A DNA stretch of 64,000 bases, from the NCBI GenBank assembly GCA_022414725.1, contig CM039462.1, forward strand, positions 50,453,005 through 50,517,004. Reading direction: 5' to 3'. Position 1 is the stretch's first letter, and every line of letters begins with the position of its first letter. This DNA is from Microglena sp. YARC. Its lineage: Eukaryota > Chlorophyta > Chlorophyceae > Chlamydomonadales > Chlamydomonadaceae. This document shows, piece by piece, positions 52,473-63,054 of the stretch. The translations under genes and the position numbers were made by a program. Under the pieces are notes generated by a model that saw nothing but the letters and a program-made list of their open reading frames with translations, was not told the DNA's origin and ran no database searches.

Positions 52473-54003
52473 TTAGGGTGTTGAGGTAGTCTCACCATCT
52501 AACTAATAGCAATCAAATAATCATTCCTCCCTCCCAACTTCGATTTCTGTATATGCAGCGTGTGTGTCTGGATGCATTGAGTGCAAAATGAGTAGTGCGG
52601 TGAATGCTTGGACTGGGATGCTTGCACTGGGATTGCCTGCACTGGGAATGCTTGCACTGGGAATGCTTGCTATTTTGTTATTCAGGGGTTCTAAAACAAT
52701 GAGATCTGTAGGAGCATATCTTTTGCAGAGGGATGGTACTGTGAGCCAGGGGTAGGGCAAAGGATCTATATCTGGGTCTCTGACTTGCTGAAAGTAAAAG
52801 TCTGCTTATGCATCTTTGAGACAGGAGATGATGTTGTTTGGGTACTCTAAATGGTAGTATAAAGTTTGGTATTCTGTGGACATCTGGCTCAAGATGAAGA
52901 TCTTAGCTCTGTGATTTCTCTCTGATAAGGGCATATCTGAACTGGTTGCTTGCATTACCTCAAGATCTGTAGAGATGTCCTTGATCCATTGGGCAAATGC
53001 TGCGACGGTAGATGCCGATGGTGCATTCATTGTGGAGTATATCTTGAAGGGTCTGGGGTTGGGTTGGGTTGGGGTGGGGGAGGGGGGGGGGGGGCTTGCG
53101 AGGCCAACGGCGTTATAGGAGACGGCGGGGAGGGGAGGGAGAGGGGAACTGATGGGTAGGCGCAGGGGTGTGGTATGGTTTGGTTGTTGCGGGGCAGCAA
53201 ACTGGGTTGATCCAGCGGAGGGTGCCAAAGCGATGACACGTTTCCTGGGCTTGATATCCTCTTCTTCGGGAGTTGCGGCGGCAACAAACAAAGACACTGC
53301 GTATGCCGAGATGTCGATGGATCAACAGGCAAGGACGACAGATTCTGATGCAGCTCAGATCTGAGGCAGTGGATAACGCGAAGGCGTGGTAAGGCGATAA
53401 CCTATAGCTTTCCGGGGTGTTATATCTTATACTGACACAATGAATGCACCATCGGCATCTACCGTCGCAGCATTTGCCCAATGGATCAAGGACACCTCTA
53501 CAGATCTTGAGATGATGCAAGCATCCAGTTCAGATATGCCCTTATCAGAGAGAAATCACAGAGCTAAGATCTTCATCTTGAGCCAGATGTCCACAGAATA
53601 CCAAACTTTATACTGCCATTTAGAGCACCCAAACAACATCATCTCCTGTCTCAAAGACGCACACGCAGACTTTTACTATGAGCAAGTCAGAGACCCTGAT
53701 ATAGATCCTTTGCCCTACCCCTGGCTCACAGTACCATCCCTCTGCAAAAGATATGCTCCTACAGATCTCATTGTTTTAGAACCCCTGAATAACAAAATAG
53801 CAAGCATTCCCAGTGCAAGCATTCCCAGTGCAGGCAATCCCAGTGCAAGCATTCCCAGTCCAAGCATTCACTGCACTACTCATTTTGCACTCAATGCATC
53901 CAGACACACACGCCGCATATACATAAATCGAAGTTGGGAGGGAGGAATGAATATTTGATTGCTATGATTAGATGGTGAGACTACCTCAACACCCTAATGT
54001 CAG
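52468..54003. repeat. Large inverted duplication of a copia-D-like gag
   Basis: The left arm 52468-53034 and right arm 53436-54003 are near-identical in opposite orientation, separated by 401 bp. The left arm encodes gag on minus, the right arm on plus (MNAPSASTVAAFAQWIKD). The spacer holds the gag N-terminus with a Pro run (minus) and a PBS/LTR scrap, GGTTATCGCC plus CTATA, at 53396-53412. Confidence 0.88.
53437..53958 (+). CDS. Copia-D-like gag, right arm copy (open)
   Basis: 173 open codons: MNAPSASTVAAFAQWIKDTS, LSERNHRAKIFILSQMSTEY, PLPYPWLTVPSLCKRYAP, then SIPSASIPSAGNPSASIPS tandem. It resembles the copia D gag (FAQWIKDIS, HYRAKVFIKTQMS, WPYPWL). No knuckle and no downstream protease. 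The left-arm copy on minus is interrupted by a stop near 52806. Likely a fragment without function. Confidence 0.65.
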   Translation, partial: TMNAPSASTVAAFAQWIKDTSTDLEMMQASSSDMPLSERNHRAKIFILSQMSTEYQTLYCHLEHPNNIISCLKDAHADFYYEQVRDPDIDPLPYPWLTVPSLCKRYAPTDLIVLEPLNNKIASIPSASIPSAGNPSASIPSPSIHCTTHFALNASRHTRRIYINRSWEGGMNI

Positions 54004-54091
54004 CGCCTCACCGCTAGCTTTCTTAGGTCTTTTCTATCGTGTGTCTTCAGGAATGACAAAGGGCAATGTCTTTTTACACCGTAGGTTAAAG

Positions 54092-54481
54092 TGTTTTATA
54101 GACCGGTTCTCCCGGTCCAGCTACAGTGTCTTAGTGTAACGGTACAGAACCCTTCACGGGTACTCTGGCCGTCCAGCAAGGCATACGGGTACACCTCACC
54201 CGTAAGCCACGTGACGAACGCACATGATACAGTACCATACCCATGTACTGCTTCATCTCTCACAACGCACACGTTGCGCACATAGACACGAGCTACTCGG
54301 AACGAACCCTTCTACTCCCACCACGAAGACGTTCTTTCCAAGCTACTCGACATCCCCTACTTAGGTAACCATCTACTTGTTCTGCTAGTTCACCCATATC
54401 AACATACACGTAAACTCACATCACGCATCACGTTCCCTAGCCTAACCCCCAAGCTGCTAAGGAGCATCCTGAGCTGTTACA
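54092..54481 (+). repeat. Candidate 5' LTR of the gypsy-type element
   Basis: Starts TGTTTTATAGACCGGTTCTC and ends GCTGTTACA, followed by TGGTAGCGGAGCTGGTTTCG (54483-54502), which has the form of a conventional tRNA-3'-end (Met-type) primer site. The first 45 bp resemble the copia D LTR, so the boundary or family assignment is uncertain, and no 3' LTR is seen before the gap. Confidence 0.45.
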
Positions 54482-54502
54482 CTGGTAGCGGAGCTGGTTT
54501 CG

Positions 54503-55246
54503 TTCCTTAGGGACCTCACGCATACACATATGCACGCATACGCATTTTCTTTCGAATAAATCGCACCCGCCAGGACATCCTGTCAACTTTTCTGGCATTT
54601 GCTGCTCTTTGTTCCTGCTCTTACCTGTGGCTACGAATACACGTAGCGCCTGCTCGGTTCTCGCAGTGAACGGTCCTGTTAGGCTCGACACGCACTAGGC
54701 CGCCTGCGACCTGTCTTGCATGGGCATCTTATCTTAGCCTGCCCGGCCCCTGTCTGGCCTACGTTCTCGATTCTTGCGTTCACGTCCTGTCCTTTTGGTC
54801 ATAGCTTCTAACGATATATTCCCGAGCATCTCCCTCGCGGATTGATCAATAGTGCAGCATCGGCTCATTTGGCCACCTCGGCTGTACTTGCTTTAATTAG
54901 GGTGCTTCGCGAGCCAGTCCTGCAGCTCTCACGGTTTGCTGCATTAATTATTCGTGCTGTCCACCTGCTATCTTGCTCATCCTGTCGCGCATTTCGATTC
55001 GTCGGTGTACTTCCTTGCTTGCCCTGTGGTCCGTGCCTTCGCAGTGCTAATATCCCTCATCGTATTCTGGACGAACGCGTCATTCACAGTTACGTTTGAG
55101 GCATTAACAGCTCGTTACACTCGCAAAATTTACGAGTCCCTGTGGCAGGTGATATTTTGGCATCTTAGAGTTGCGAGTAATAACCCCCTCTAGCCCACCA
55201 CTCATCCCTGTCCAGCCTACTGACTTGTGCTGTGGCCTGTGCAGAA
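54503..55246. other. Leader region, no gene seen
   Basis: Between the candidate primer site and the first gag-like ATG (55247). Only short unrecognised open frames. Confidence 0.4.
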
Positions 55247-56246
55247 TGGCCTTCCACAAAATTTACCTAAGTACCGACGACGCTGATGCTGCCGCTGCCG
55301 CGGCCGCTACCGCTGCGGAGCAGCCTACGATGTCAGTGGTTGCGGGCGCAGACACTGCGCCCGCCACCACGCAGACGCTGTGCCCGCCACGGTGTTCAAT
55401 GCGACGCAGGACGAGTCCGCCTCTGTAATAATGTATGCGACGCAGGACGAGTCCGCCGCTGAACGCTGGCGCTGGCCGCTGGCGTTGCCCCTCCAACGCC
55501 GCTGCTGTGCAGCCTTCGACGTCACTGTCCCTGTCGCGTGTCGCCTACGACGTCGCAATCCCGAGAGAATTGCGTTGTCCGGCACCAAGCTTGACACTGT
55601 GCTCACGGCGACGCGGGATGGTTCTGCCTCCATCGGAGAGCGGCCTTCCGTTTCCGTCTGCACGCTGCGACCTCTGGTTGCGAGCTTGGCCGGTCTGGCT
55701 GCACCCTCAGGTGCGCCAACCGCCACGCCCGACGCCGACGCCGACGACGCAGCCTACGCATCCTCCCAATTAGGGCGGCATGTCGTCGCTCAGATGTCTC
55801 TCAAACGTCGCTCAAATGTCGCTCAAATGTCGCTCAAATGTCGTCGGCCGACAGGACCAAGGAGCCCTCGACGTATGAGAATGAATTCTCAACAAGCGAC
55901 GGGTTCATACAGCCCGATTGACTCTGCCGGCGGGCCGCGTGCCCTTTTCCGACAACCTCAGCACACGTTGCTACACGTGTCGCCTAATCAGGCACAGCAC
56001 TCAGAAGTGTCCGACGCGTGTCCCGACGACCTGGCCATATTCGAGCGACAGTGTCATCCACTTGACAGGTCAGCCAGGTCTAGCCGCGCCAGGTCTAGCC
56101 GCGCCAAGTCTAGCCGCGCCAGGTCTAGCTGCGCCAGTCTAGCCGCGCCAGTTCTAGCCGCGCCAGGCCGCGCCAGGCCAGCCAGGTCTAGCCGCGCCAG
56201 TCTAGCCGCGCCAGGTCTAGCCGCGCCAGGTCATGGCCCGCCATAG
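55247..56246 (+). pseudogene. Gypsy-type gag remnant with CCHC knuckle
   Basis: An Ala-rich N-terminus (MAFHKIYLSTDDADAAAAAA) is followed by shifts among all three frames. A CCHC knuckle CYTCRLIRHSTQKC is encoded at 55969-56010. Two short arrays occur: a GTCGCTCAAAT repeat (55797-55845) and about ten copies of a TCTAGCCGCGCCAGG unit (56068-56230). Gag identity rests on the knuckle and its position before protease and RT. Confidence 0.5.
56068..56235 (+). repeat. ~15-bp TCTAGCCGCGCCAGG tandem array
   Basis: About ten imperfect units. In one frame they encode Arg/Ala/Ser-rich peptide. Confidence 0.85.
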
Positions 56247-56819
56247 CCGCGCAATTTTGCCAGGTCATGGCCCGCCCTAGCCGCGCAATTCCACGCAAAA
56301 TGCTCCTCAGCATTTCGCGATCGATGGCACGCCATATCACACGATAGAGGAACCGACTGTTGTGCCGATGCAGTCACCTGCGGCGGACATCCATAACGTT
56401 CACGTCCGACCGCGGGGGGTTAAATACCACGCCACGCACAGATACTCCTGACCGACCACCTCCCCACACTACAGAGGACCGAAGACACGTTTCGGGATTC
56501 GCAAAGCGGATCTCCGACGTTCCACAGAGTGTGACTCCTTGACGAGAATAGGGTGGACAGGGGCACACGCGCAAGAGCCGCGACGATGGATCATGCGTAA
56601 GACGCTGTCCTCGACGTCCTGTTACCATAATACCCCTATTTCTCATCTGTATTTAGCGGTGCCTGCTATTCGCATCCCCTTGGACGAATCGTGGGCCTCG
56701 AGCATCACGATTAAGGGAGGATAGTATCGTGACGTGGGTCGAGACGCTATTAACGCTCAACATACATCGAAATTCATGACATATTTCGTTATGAGATATT
56801 TCGTTTTTTTTTTTTTTCC

Positions 56820-58870
56820 GGACACGCACGTCGGCTTTCTTACCCGACTACACAAAGGGCATGCGCCAGCATACTCGCTCCCTGCAGGATTACTTCCATT
56901 ATATCAAGCCGGAGTTTCGCAAGGTCCCCGACCTGACGACCCTCAAGCGACTGAATTTCTTCGCATGGGCTTGTCCGACGCTCTTCGTGCTCTTGCGCCC
57001 GCTAGAAACGTAAACGTTGTTTAGCACGATGGAATATTGGTTCTACCACCTGCAGTAGGGCGAGGTCAGACAAACCGCCGTCGCAACCGGCAATTCCTGC
57101 ACGGACCGAAGCGACAGTTAGGAGAAAGGGGGATGAATAATCGATAAGATCATTTACCCCCCCTCCGACTTTGATTCTTTCTCTTCGCCGGCGCATGAAC
57201 CATCCGACGCTGTCGAAGAGTTACACTCTAGTCGAAAATGAGCCCCAAGCTGAAAGAGGTCGGAGATTGCACTCTCATGCCGACAATTGCCCATGCTTTT
57301 CGGCAACAGTAGTAGTTCCCCGGCTGGCCCTTTCGGGAGACAGAACACATGGCCGACGGGGGTAGACGACGTAGCGGATGCGCACGACCGCAGACCTTCA
57401 AGCTGAGTTGATCGCCAGGGTCGCAGGTCCCTCAGCTTGCAAGGTTGCGACGCAGACGTAACGAAGGCAGTCAACTTCGGCCCCGATCTCTAAGGAGCAC
57501 ATCCCCAGTTCGATGCGGGAACCGTCGGAACCCGTCGGAAACACAACTGGTGGGTGGTACCGAGGTCAGTGGTACCGAACGCCGTTGTTTCCACCCGACT
57601 ACATACACGAAGGGATCGATAAAGCTATTTCTCGATCTCACTGGCACTTGTTTTACCCGCAATCATCCAACCCTCTTCCACGATAAACCGAGCCCTACGG
57701 TGTCCGATAAATATAAAATATTTGGCACGGGTCGGAGCGACACGTTCATACCGCGGTCTTCCCTATCAGAAGGCCGACATGTGGTTGAAACCGGTAACGT
57801 TCTCCATTGTGAGCAGTCGGACGAGGCGAAACGAAGCACCAGAGCAACTACGGCTGCAACGGGGTCTACCCGTGCAGTCGAGATACAAATTATTGGCGCA
57901 TTTGAGCGCCTCCCTCTGATTCTTTTCTTTTCATAGCTGATCCATGGGAGTACCTCGACAGAAAAATCTGATCGGTTCCATCAAGGGCGTGCTAAAGTAA
58001 TAGCGCTCAAACAAAACGAGTAGCCCATTGATTATGCGCTCGAGTAGTCGCCATGCCAGCCGGCCCTATGTTAGGGATGAAACACGGCTGATGAGGGCGA
58101 ACAACCTGCGGATGCCAATACGATTACACGTCGTGGTCCTTCTCCCCAGACTACACGACAATTCAGTCCAACGAGGCACGGGGTCGCGCTGCAGACATAT
58201 TCCCCATCAGTCCCGCAAAGTACCAGACCTCACTGTCCGCGAGCGATATAATATTTCGCCGGGACTTTTTGATGAACCTCCGACCCAAATATTTGACGGT
58301 CGGAAAATGGGTGCATTGTTCGATTCGGTGGTCGACGTATTCCACTATCTGCAGCTGAACATGTCCCGCATATACGCAGCAAGCATCGACGGGCAACAGG
58401 GCGGGGGCTACACGTACACAGGTCAACGACTCGATCCCAGCGATCGACAGACACTAGGTACCTTTCTTCCACACAGCCATTTATGCTGGCGTTACGATCT
58501 AAAGACGAGACCGACAGTACACGAATTCTCGTCCGAAAAAGCCAAAAGTTGGACGCACGCCACGAGTAGCCCATTGATGCGCTCGAGTAGTCGCATTCTG
58601 GCTGGCCCCTTCGGGGAATATCACAGGCCGAGAAGGTAGAGGGGACCATGACGTACTCAGCAGAGCGCAGCCCTGCAAGCAGAGTAGATCGCCAGGTCGC
58701 AGGTCCTCGCGTTGCAACGGTGCCTGATCACGCTCTCAACGACGTGACCAAGGCAGTATCTTTGGCCCCGCCACCAGAGGAGTGCATCCCCAGTCCGGTT
58801 GAAACCCGTGGAGAAAAAACACTGGTGGTCGGAGGCATTGGATTCCAAAGTTTGTGTAAAACAAATTGCT
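56820..58870 (+). repeat. Three diverged copies of a 0.5-0.75-kb unit
   Basis: The phrase CCCGACTACA(C/T)A(A/C) starts copies near 56842, 57595 and 58148. A GGCTGGCCC(T/C)TTCGGG-type phrase follows 458-473 bases later in each (57313, about 58054, 58606). Copies 1 and 3 also share GATCGCCAGG.TCGCAGGTCC and GCATCCCCAGT. Copies 2 and 3 share AGTAGCCCATTGA and GCGCTCGAGTAGTCGC. The unit lies in the gag-protease interval. Its protein meaning is obscured by frame shifts. Confidence 0.55.
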
Positions 58871-59099
58871 GCCAGTCGCGACGGTCAAACGAAGTGCAAT
58901 CCGTCGCAATCACGTGGCGCAAGGGTTGCGCCGCGAAATACGAAGTCTTCAGTGGTTCGATGACCCGTGCTCATGACGCGAGCCAATCGGGTATAGGTGC
59001 GAAGTCACTCCGCTGCTGCCCTCTCTCCGGGGAGTTGTTTCGAAGCACGCTGAGACTGTGCCCCGATATGCGGGCCTATTCAACCGCCCGATCAGGAGC

Positions 59100-59455
59100 G
59101 AAGCATTACTCACATTGGCAGGACTCCGGCGCGATCGCAGGTTTTGCCTTTATGGAAAAGCAAACGGCTGAGGATCTGCGTTTGCACATCCGCGGGGCCG
59201 TGGGAAAAATTCGAACGCGACGGATTCCACTTGCCGCTAAACGACGGGATTATCAAAATCGCGCGGTGCGGTCTCACTCCCTATACACAGTTACAACGAT
59301 ATGTTGGCAAAGTGTTCGCCCATGTCGTCGACAAACTTCCTGGAGGGATATGACCTAAATCCTCGGGTCCGACTGGATGCGCGACGAAAAGGCCGTCCTA
59401 GACTACGATCGCATGAACATTGTCGCTCAAAACGGTACGGCTGCTGTTTGACACC
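59100..59455 (+). pseudogene. Gypsy-type aspartic protease (C-terminal part)
   Basis: YTQLQRYVGKVFAHVVDKL is followed, across a one-base shift near 59356, by the LGSDWM....VLDYDR pattern. This is the end of the Ty3/gypsy protease (family form ILG.DWL...ID). The active-site DTGA itself was not found. Confidence 0.6.
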
Positions 59456-59789
59456 TATAAACAGGCAGCGGGACGAAACGCGTCATTCCTTCTTCACTAT
59501 GGCACTTTCGGGCAAGTCGACTGACGACCCAGTCATTACTGGTCGCAAGGCAGCTAAGCTTTTGAAAGCTGGCAGCTAACCATGTCATGGTCAATGTGTC
59601 CAACGCCGTAATCCCTCGAGCGGATTTATTCCGGCCCCCGCACGCCTAAACGTAACTGCCGGAGAGTGAATCGGGCGAAATTGCTGACAAAAATTATTGC
59701 CTTCCGACGGGCCTTTACCTGGTCCCCCGGCTGGCAAGCATGGATTTTCGAAAATTTGGATCCCCGGACACATCGGACGGGACCACGAT

Positions 59790-60770
59790 GATAAAACACT
59801 CATAGCTCGGCCAGACGACCCTGCGCGCTCTCCTATGGCAGTATCGCAAAGTCTTCAACAATTTGCCTATGGGGACTCCTAACCATCGAGTTATTAGTCT
59901 CACATCATCAAACGCAAGACAATGCTTACGCACCATATCGCAGCTGGAAATCGTCGCATAGTCCAGCCGAGACTTTACTATGTGAAGAATACGTCTCCGA
60001 CCTGTGTGCAGCAAGGTTCATCGCCCATAGCTCGTCCCCGTACGGTGGCGCCAATTATGAATCATGTTAGGCGAAAAACTTTTGCGGGTGGGTAAACGGT
60101 TCAAAAGTGCCCTCCTCGCCTTCAAATAGGGGGGAATCTAAAACTCAAAAATACCGTGTTGTTTTTCGCCCCAAAACCAAAAAAAAGAAACAATTGGCGA
60201 ATCACTCAACAACATCACGATTATAAAAATAGGGGGGTATCCCGGGGTTCCCCGTATCGCCATAACCACCAAAACTGTATTGATCGCTCTAAGGTGGAGC
60301 TACTTTGTTCAGTTCCCTAGACTCACGTCCTTGGTTACTCCAAAACCGAAATACTTTCTTATATGAATTTAGGACAGGTGAGGACGTGTACGAAGACACT
60401 ACTTGCGCTTTTTCACTACCACCAATGGTCAGTTTGAATTTAAAGTCCTTGGATGGGTTTTGGCAGAACGCGCCGGCCATCTTTCCCAAGCGGGTTCATG
60501 AAGCAAATTATTCGCGCCCAGCTTGACAAGTTCGTCGTGGTCTACCTTAGACGATATCTTGGTTTTAGCGCGCGCTCGCGCGGAGCACTAGCCCACTTTG
60601 GCCACGGTCTCAACGGTCCTCCAGGACAACGAGTTCTAAGTAGCGAAACTCTCCAATAATGTTCATTCAACCAAACGGAAATTAAATTCCATGGGTCATT
60701 ACATTGGACGCGACGGATTAAAGTTTGATTCCGACGCCAAGGTTAAGCCACAGTCCGGTGAACTGGCGTA
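59790..60770 (+). pseudogene. Ty3/gypsy reverse transcriptase, frame-shifted
   Basis: Successive family landmarks occur in different frames: LLWQYRKVFNNLP (59830), AARFIARSSSPYG (60005-60048), DLR.SYF near 60290, QFEFKVL.FG..NAPAIFP (60430-60490), FMKQIIRAQLDKFVVVYL, then the VYLDDILVFS-type active site with a base inserted after the Leu codon (60545), and FNQTEIKF.GHYIGRDGLKF (60665-60725). The order and spacing fit a Ty3/gypsy RT. A frameshift about every 100 bases makes it non-functional as assembled. Confidence 0.85.
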
Positions 60771-61300
60771 CTCCGAAACGCGAGAATGAGATCACGAGGC
60801 TCATTCCTGTGCGTGTTTGTGGGCAATTAGGTTTTCGCGAAATTTGATCAGCCGAGGCGTATTCGTCTGCTTTCGCTGCCAGGGTATGAGGGCTGCATGG
60901 TCAAACCTTGTTCTAACATCAAGGGGGTGCGCGTCGGGTCGCTCCTTGGTTCAAAAGAAGAGAACATCTCGTCTCATTCAAAGGCCTCAGAGGAAGCTTT
61001 TGCTATCGTTCGCTCACAGTCGTGCGCTGCTGCTGCGGATTTCAGCACCTTTCGAAGTCATTACGGACATTTTCTATCTGGACCGATGGCGCGTTTTGCT
61101 CGGTACCATTGTCGTCTCTTGGCGCGGTGCCTCTTGCAAGATAAAACACCATCGCCTTCGCCCAGCAAGAATATATCCCGCGGAGCTCGAACTATACTAC
61201 ATACGCGTTGACGCGAGTGGCGATGCTAGCCTCGATAGGTTCCACATGACATTGGTCACTGACGCACAATCCGCTCATACGTATTTTTGACAAAGACAAA
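60771..61300 (+). pseudogene. Gypsy RT thumb/connection and RNase H remnant
   Basis: After TPKRENEI.GS..CV.GQLGFREF (60770-60845), sequence around 61045 gives APFEVITD, the start of the gypsy RNase H (FEVITDASD in the family). A PAELEL phrase near 61170 matches the PAE.NY block. Frames alternate. Nothing recognisable as integrase was found before the gap. Confidence 0.65.
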
Positions 61301-62054
61301 GGCGGTTCTTTACGAGCATGGGCGCTGGCAAGGAGGACCTGGCGCCCCTTTACAGCCCTCTACTTGGGGAATATCGCGCGGGTACGCAATAATATGGCAG
61401 ACGCCGGTCAGAGGTCGCAATCCTAACTCGTCTGCCCCAGCCGAGTCGCGGTTGCGGCCGAGCTTGTTAGTTTTCTTTCTCTTGGTCAGCGAATGCAGGC
61501 CTCGATCAGAGAAGCAGCGCCCGATTGGCAGTCGGTCCCCGCAGTCTCGATATCCTTCCGCGCCCACCCGACTGTCCTCCCCGTCCCTTTCGATTCCGGT
61601 CAAGGAACGCGACGGCAATGAAGTGGAAGACCCAAGCACCTACATCTACATCGGACAGAACATCCCGTGGATCACCTGCTCAGCAACCCAGTCCAGTCGG
61701 TGCCTGGTACACCTCCAGACAGATTGCAAAAGGGTGGGTGTGAACACAGGATCAAGCTAATGTTTGAGAGTGATTTTTGTAAAACAGCACGGCGTGCCCA
61801 GCAGTGTTGCCTAGGAACTGGCTGCTTGGGGGGCGGTTGTGATATCCCACGCACGTGCACTGGGGAGGTTGCAAACCATGTACCTCTGTGCTATGGACCA
61901 TCTGTGTGTTGTGGGTGTTTCTTGCATGTGGTACGGCACTCATGGATTGCACACACACTACGCAATGCCCCCAACACACATAGACAACACGGCTGACAAC
62001 ATACACAATGCAACCTTGCACACACTATTCCCCTTATTTGCACCCACCCACTAC
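61301..62054. other. Unassigned sequence before the assembly gap
   Basis: Short open frames without recognised domains. The plus strand becomes CA-rich from about 61940 (ACACACTACGC, CCAACACACATAG). If the upstream gypsy element continues, its integrase and 3' LTR would fall here or in the gap. Confidence 0.4.
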
Positions 62055-63054
62055 NNNNNNNNNNNNNNNNNNNNNNNNNNNNNNNNNNNNNNNNNNNNNN
62101 NNNNNNNNNNNNNNNNNNNNNNNNNNNNNNNNNNNNNNNNNNNNNNNNNNNNNNNNNNNNNNNNNNNNNNNNNNNNNNNNNNNNNNNNNNNNNNNNNNNN
62201 NNNNNNNNNNNNNNNNNNNNNNNNNNNNNNNNNNNNNNNNNNNNNNNNNNNNNNNNNNNNNNNNNNNNNNNNNNNNNNNNNNNNNNNNNNNNNNNNNNNN
62301 NNNNNNNNNNNNNNNNNNNNNNNNNNNNNNNNNNNNNNNNNNNNNNNNNNNNNNNNNNNNNNNNNNNNNNNNNNNNNNNNNNNNNNNNNNNNNNNNNNNN
62401 NNNNNNNNNNNNNNNNNNNNNNNNNNNNNNNNNNNNNNNNNNNNNNNNNNNNNNNNNNNNNNNNNNNNNNNNNNNNNNNNNNNNNNNNNNNNNNNNNNNN
62501 NNNNNNNNNNNNNNNNNNNNNNNNNNNNNNNNNNNNNNNNNNNNNNNNNNNNNNNNNNNNNNNNNNNNNNNNNNNNNNNNNNNNNNNNNNNNNNNNNNNN
62601 NNNNNNNNNNNNNNNNNNNNNNNNNNNNNNNNNNNNNNNNNNNNNNNNNNNNNNNNNNNNNNNNNNNNNNNNNNNNNNNNNNNNNNNNNNNNNNNNNNNN
62701 NNNNNNNNNNNNNNNNNNNNNNNNNNNNNNNNNNNNNNNNNNNNNNNNNNNNNNNNNNNNNNNNNNNNNNNNNNNNNNNNNNNNNNNNNNNNNNNNNNNN
62801 NNNNNNNNNNNNNNNNNNNNNNNNNNNNNNNNNNNNNNNNNNNNNNNNNNNNNNNNNNNNNNNNNNNNNNNNNNNNNNNNNNNNNNNNNNNNNNNNNNNN
62901 NNNNNNNNNNNNNNNNNNNNNNNNNNNNNNNNNNNNNNNNNNNNNNNNNNNNNNNNNNNNNNNNNNNNNNNNNNNNNNNNNNNNNNNNNNNNNNNNNNNN
63001 NNNNNNNNNNNNNNNNNNNNNNNNNNNNNNNNNNNNNNNNNNNNNNNNNNNNNN
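62055..63054. other. Assembly gap (1000 N)
   Basis: Exactly 1000 unknown bases, probably a fixed-length scaffold gap. Open frames crossing it are artefacts. Confidence 0.99.
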
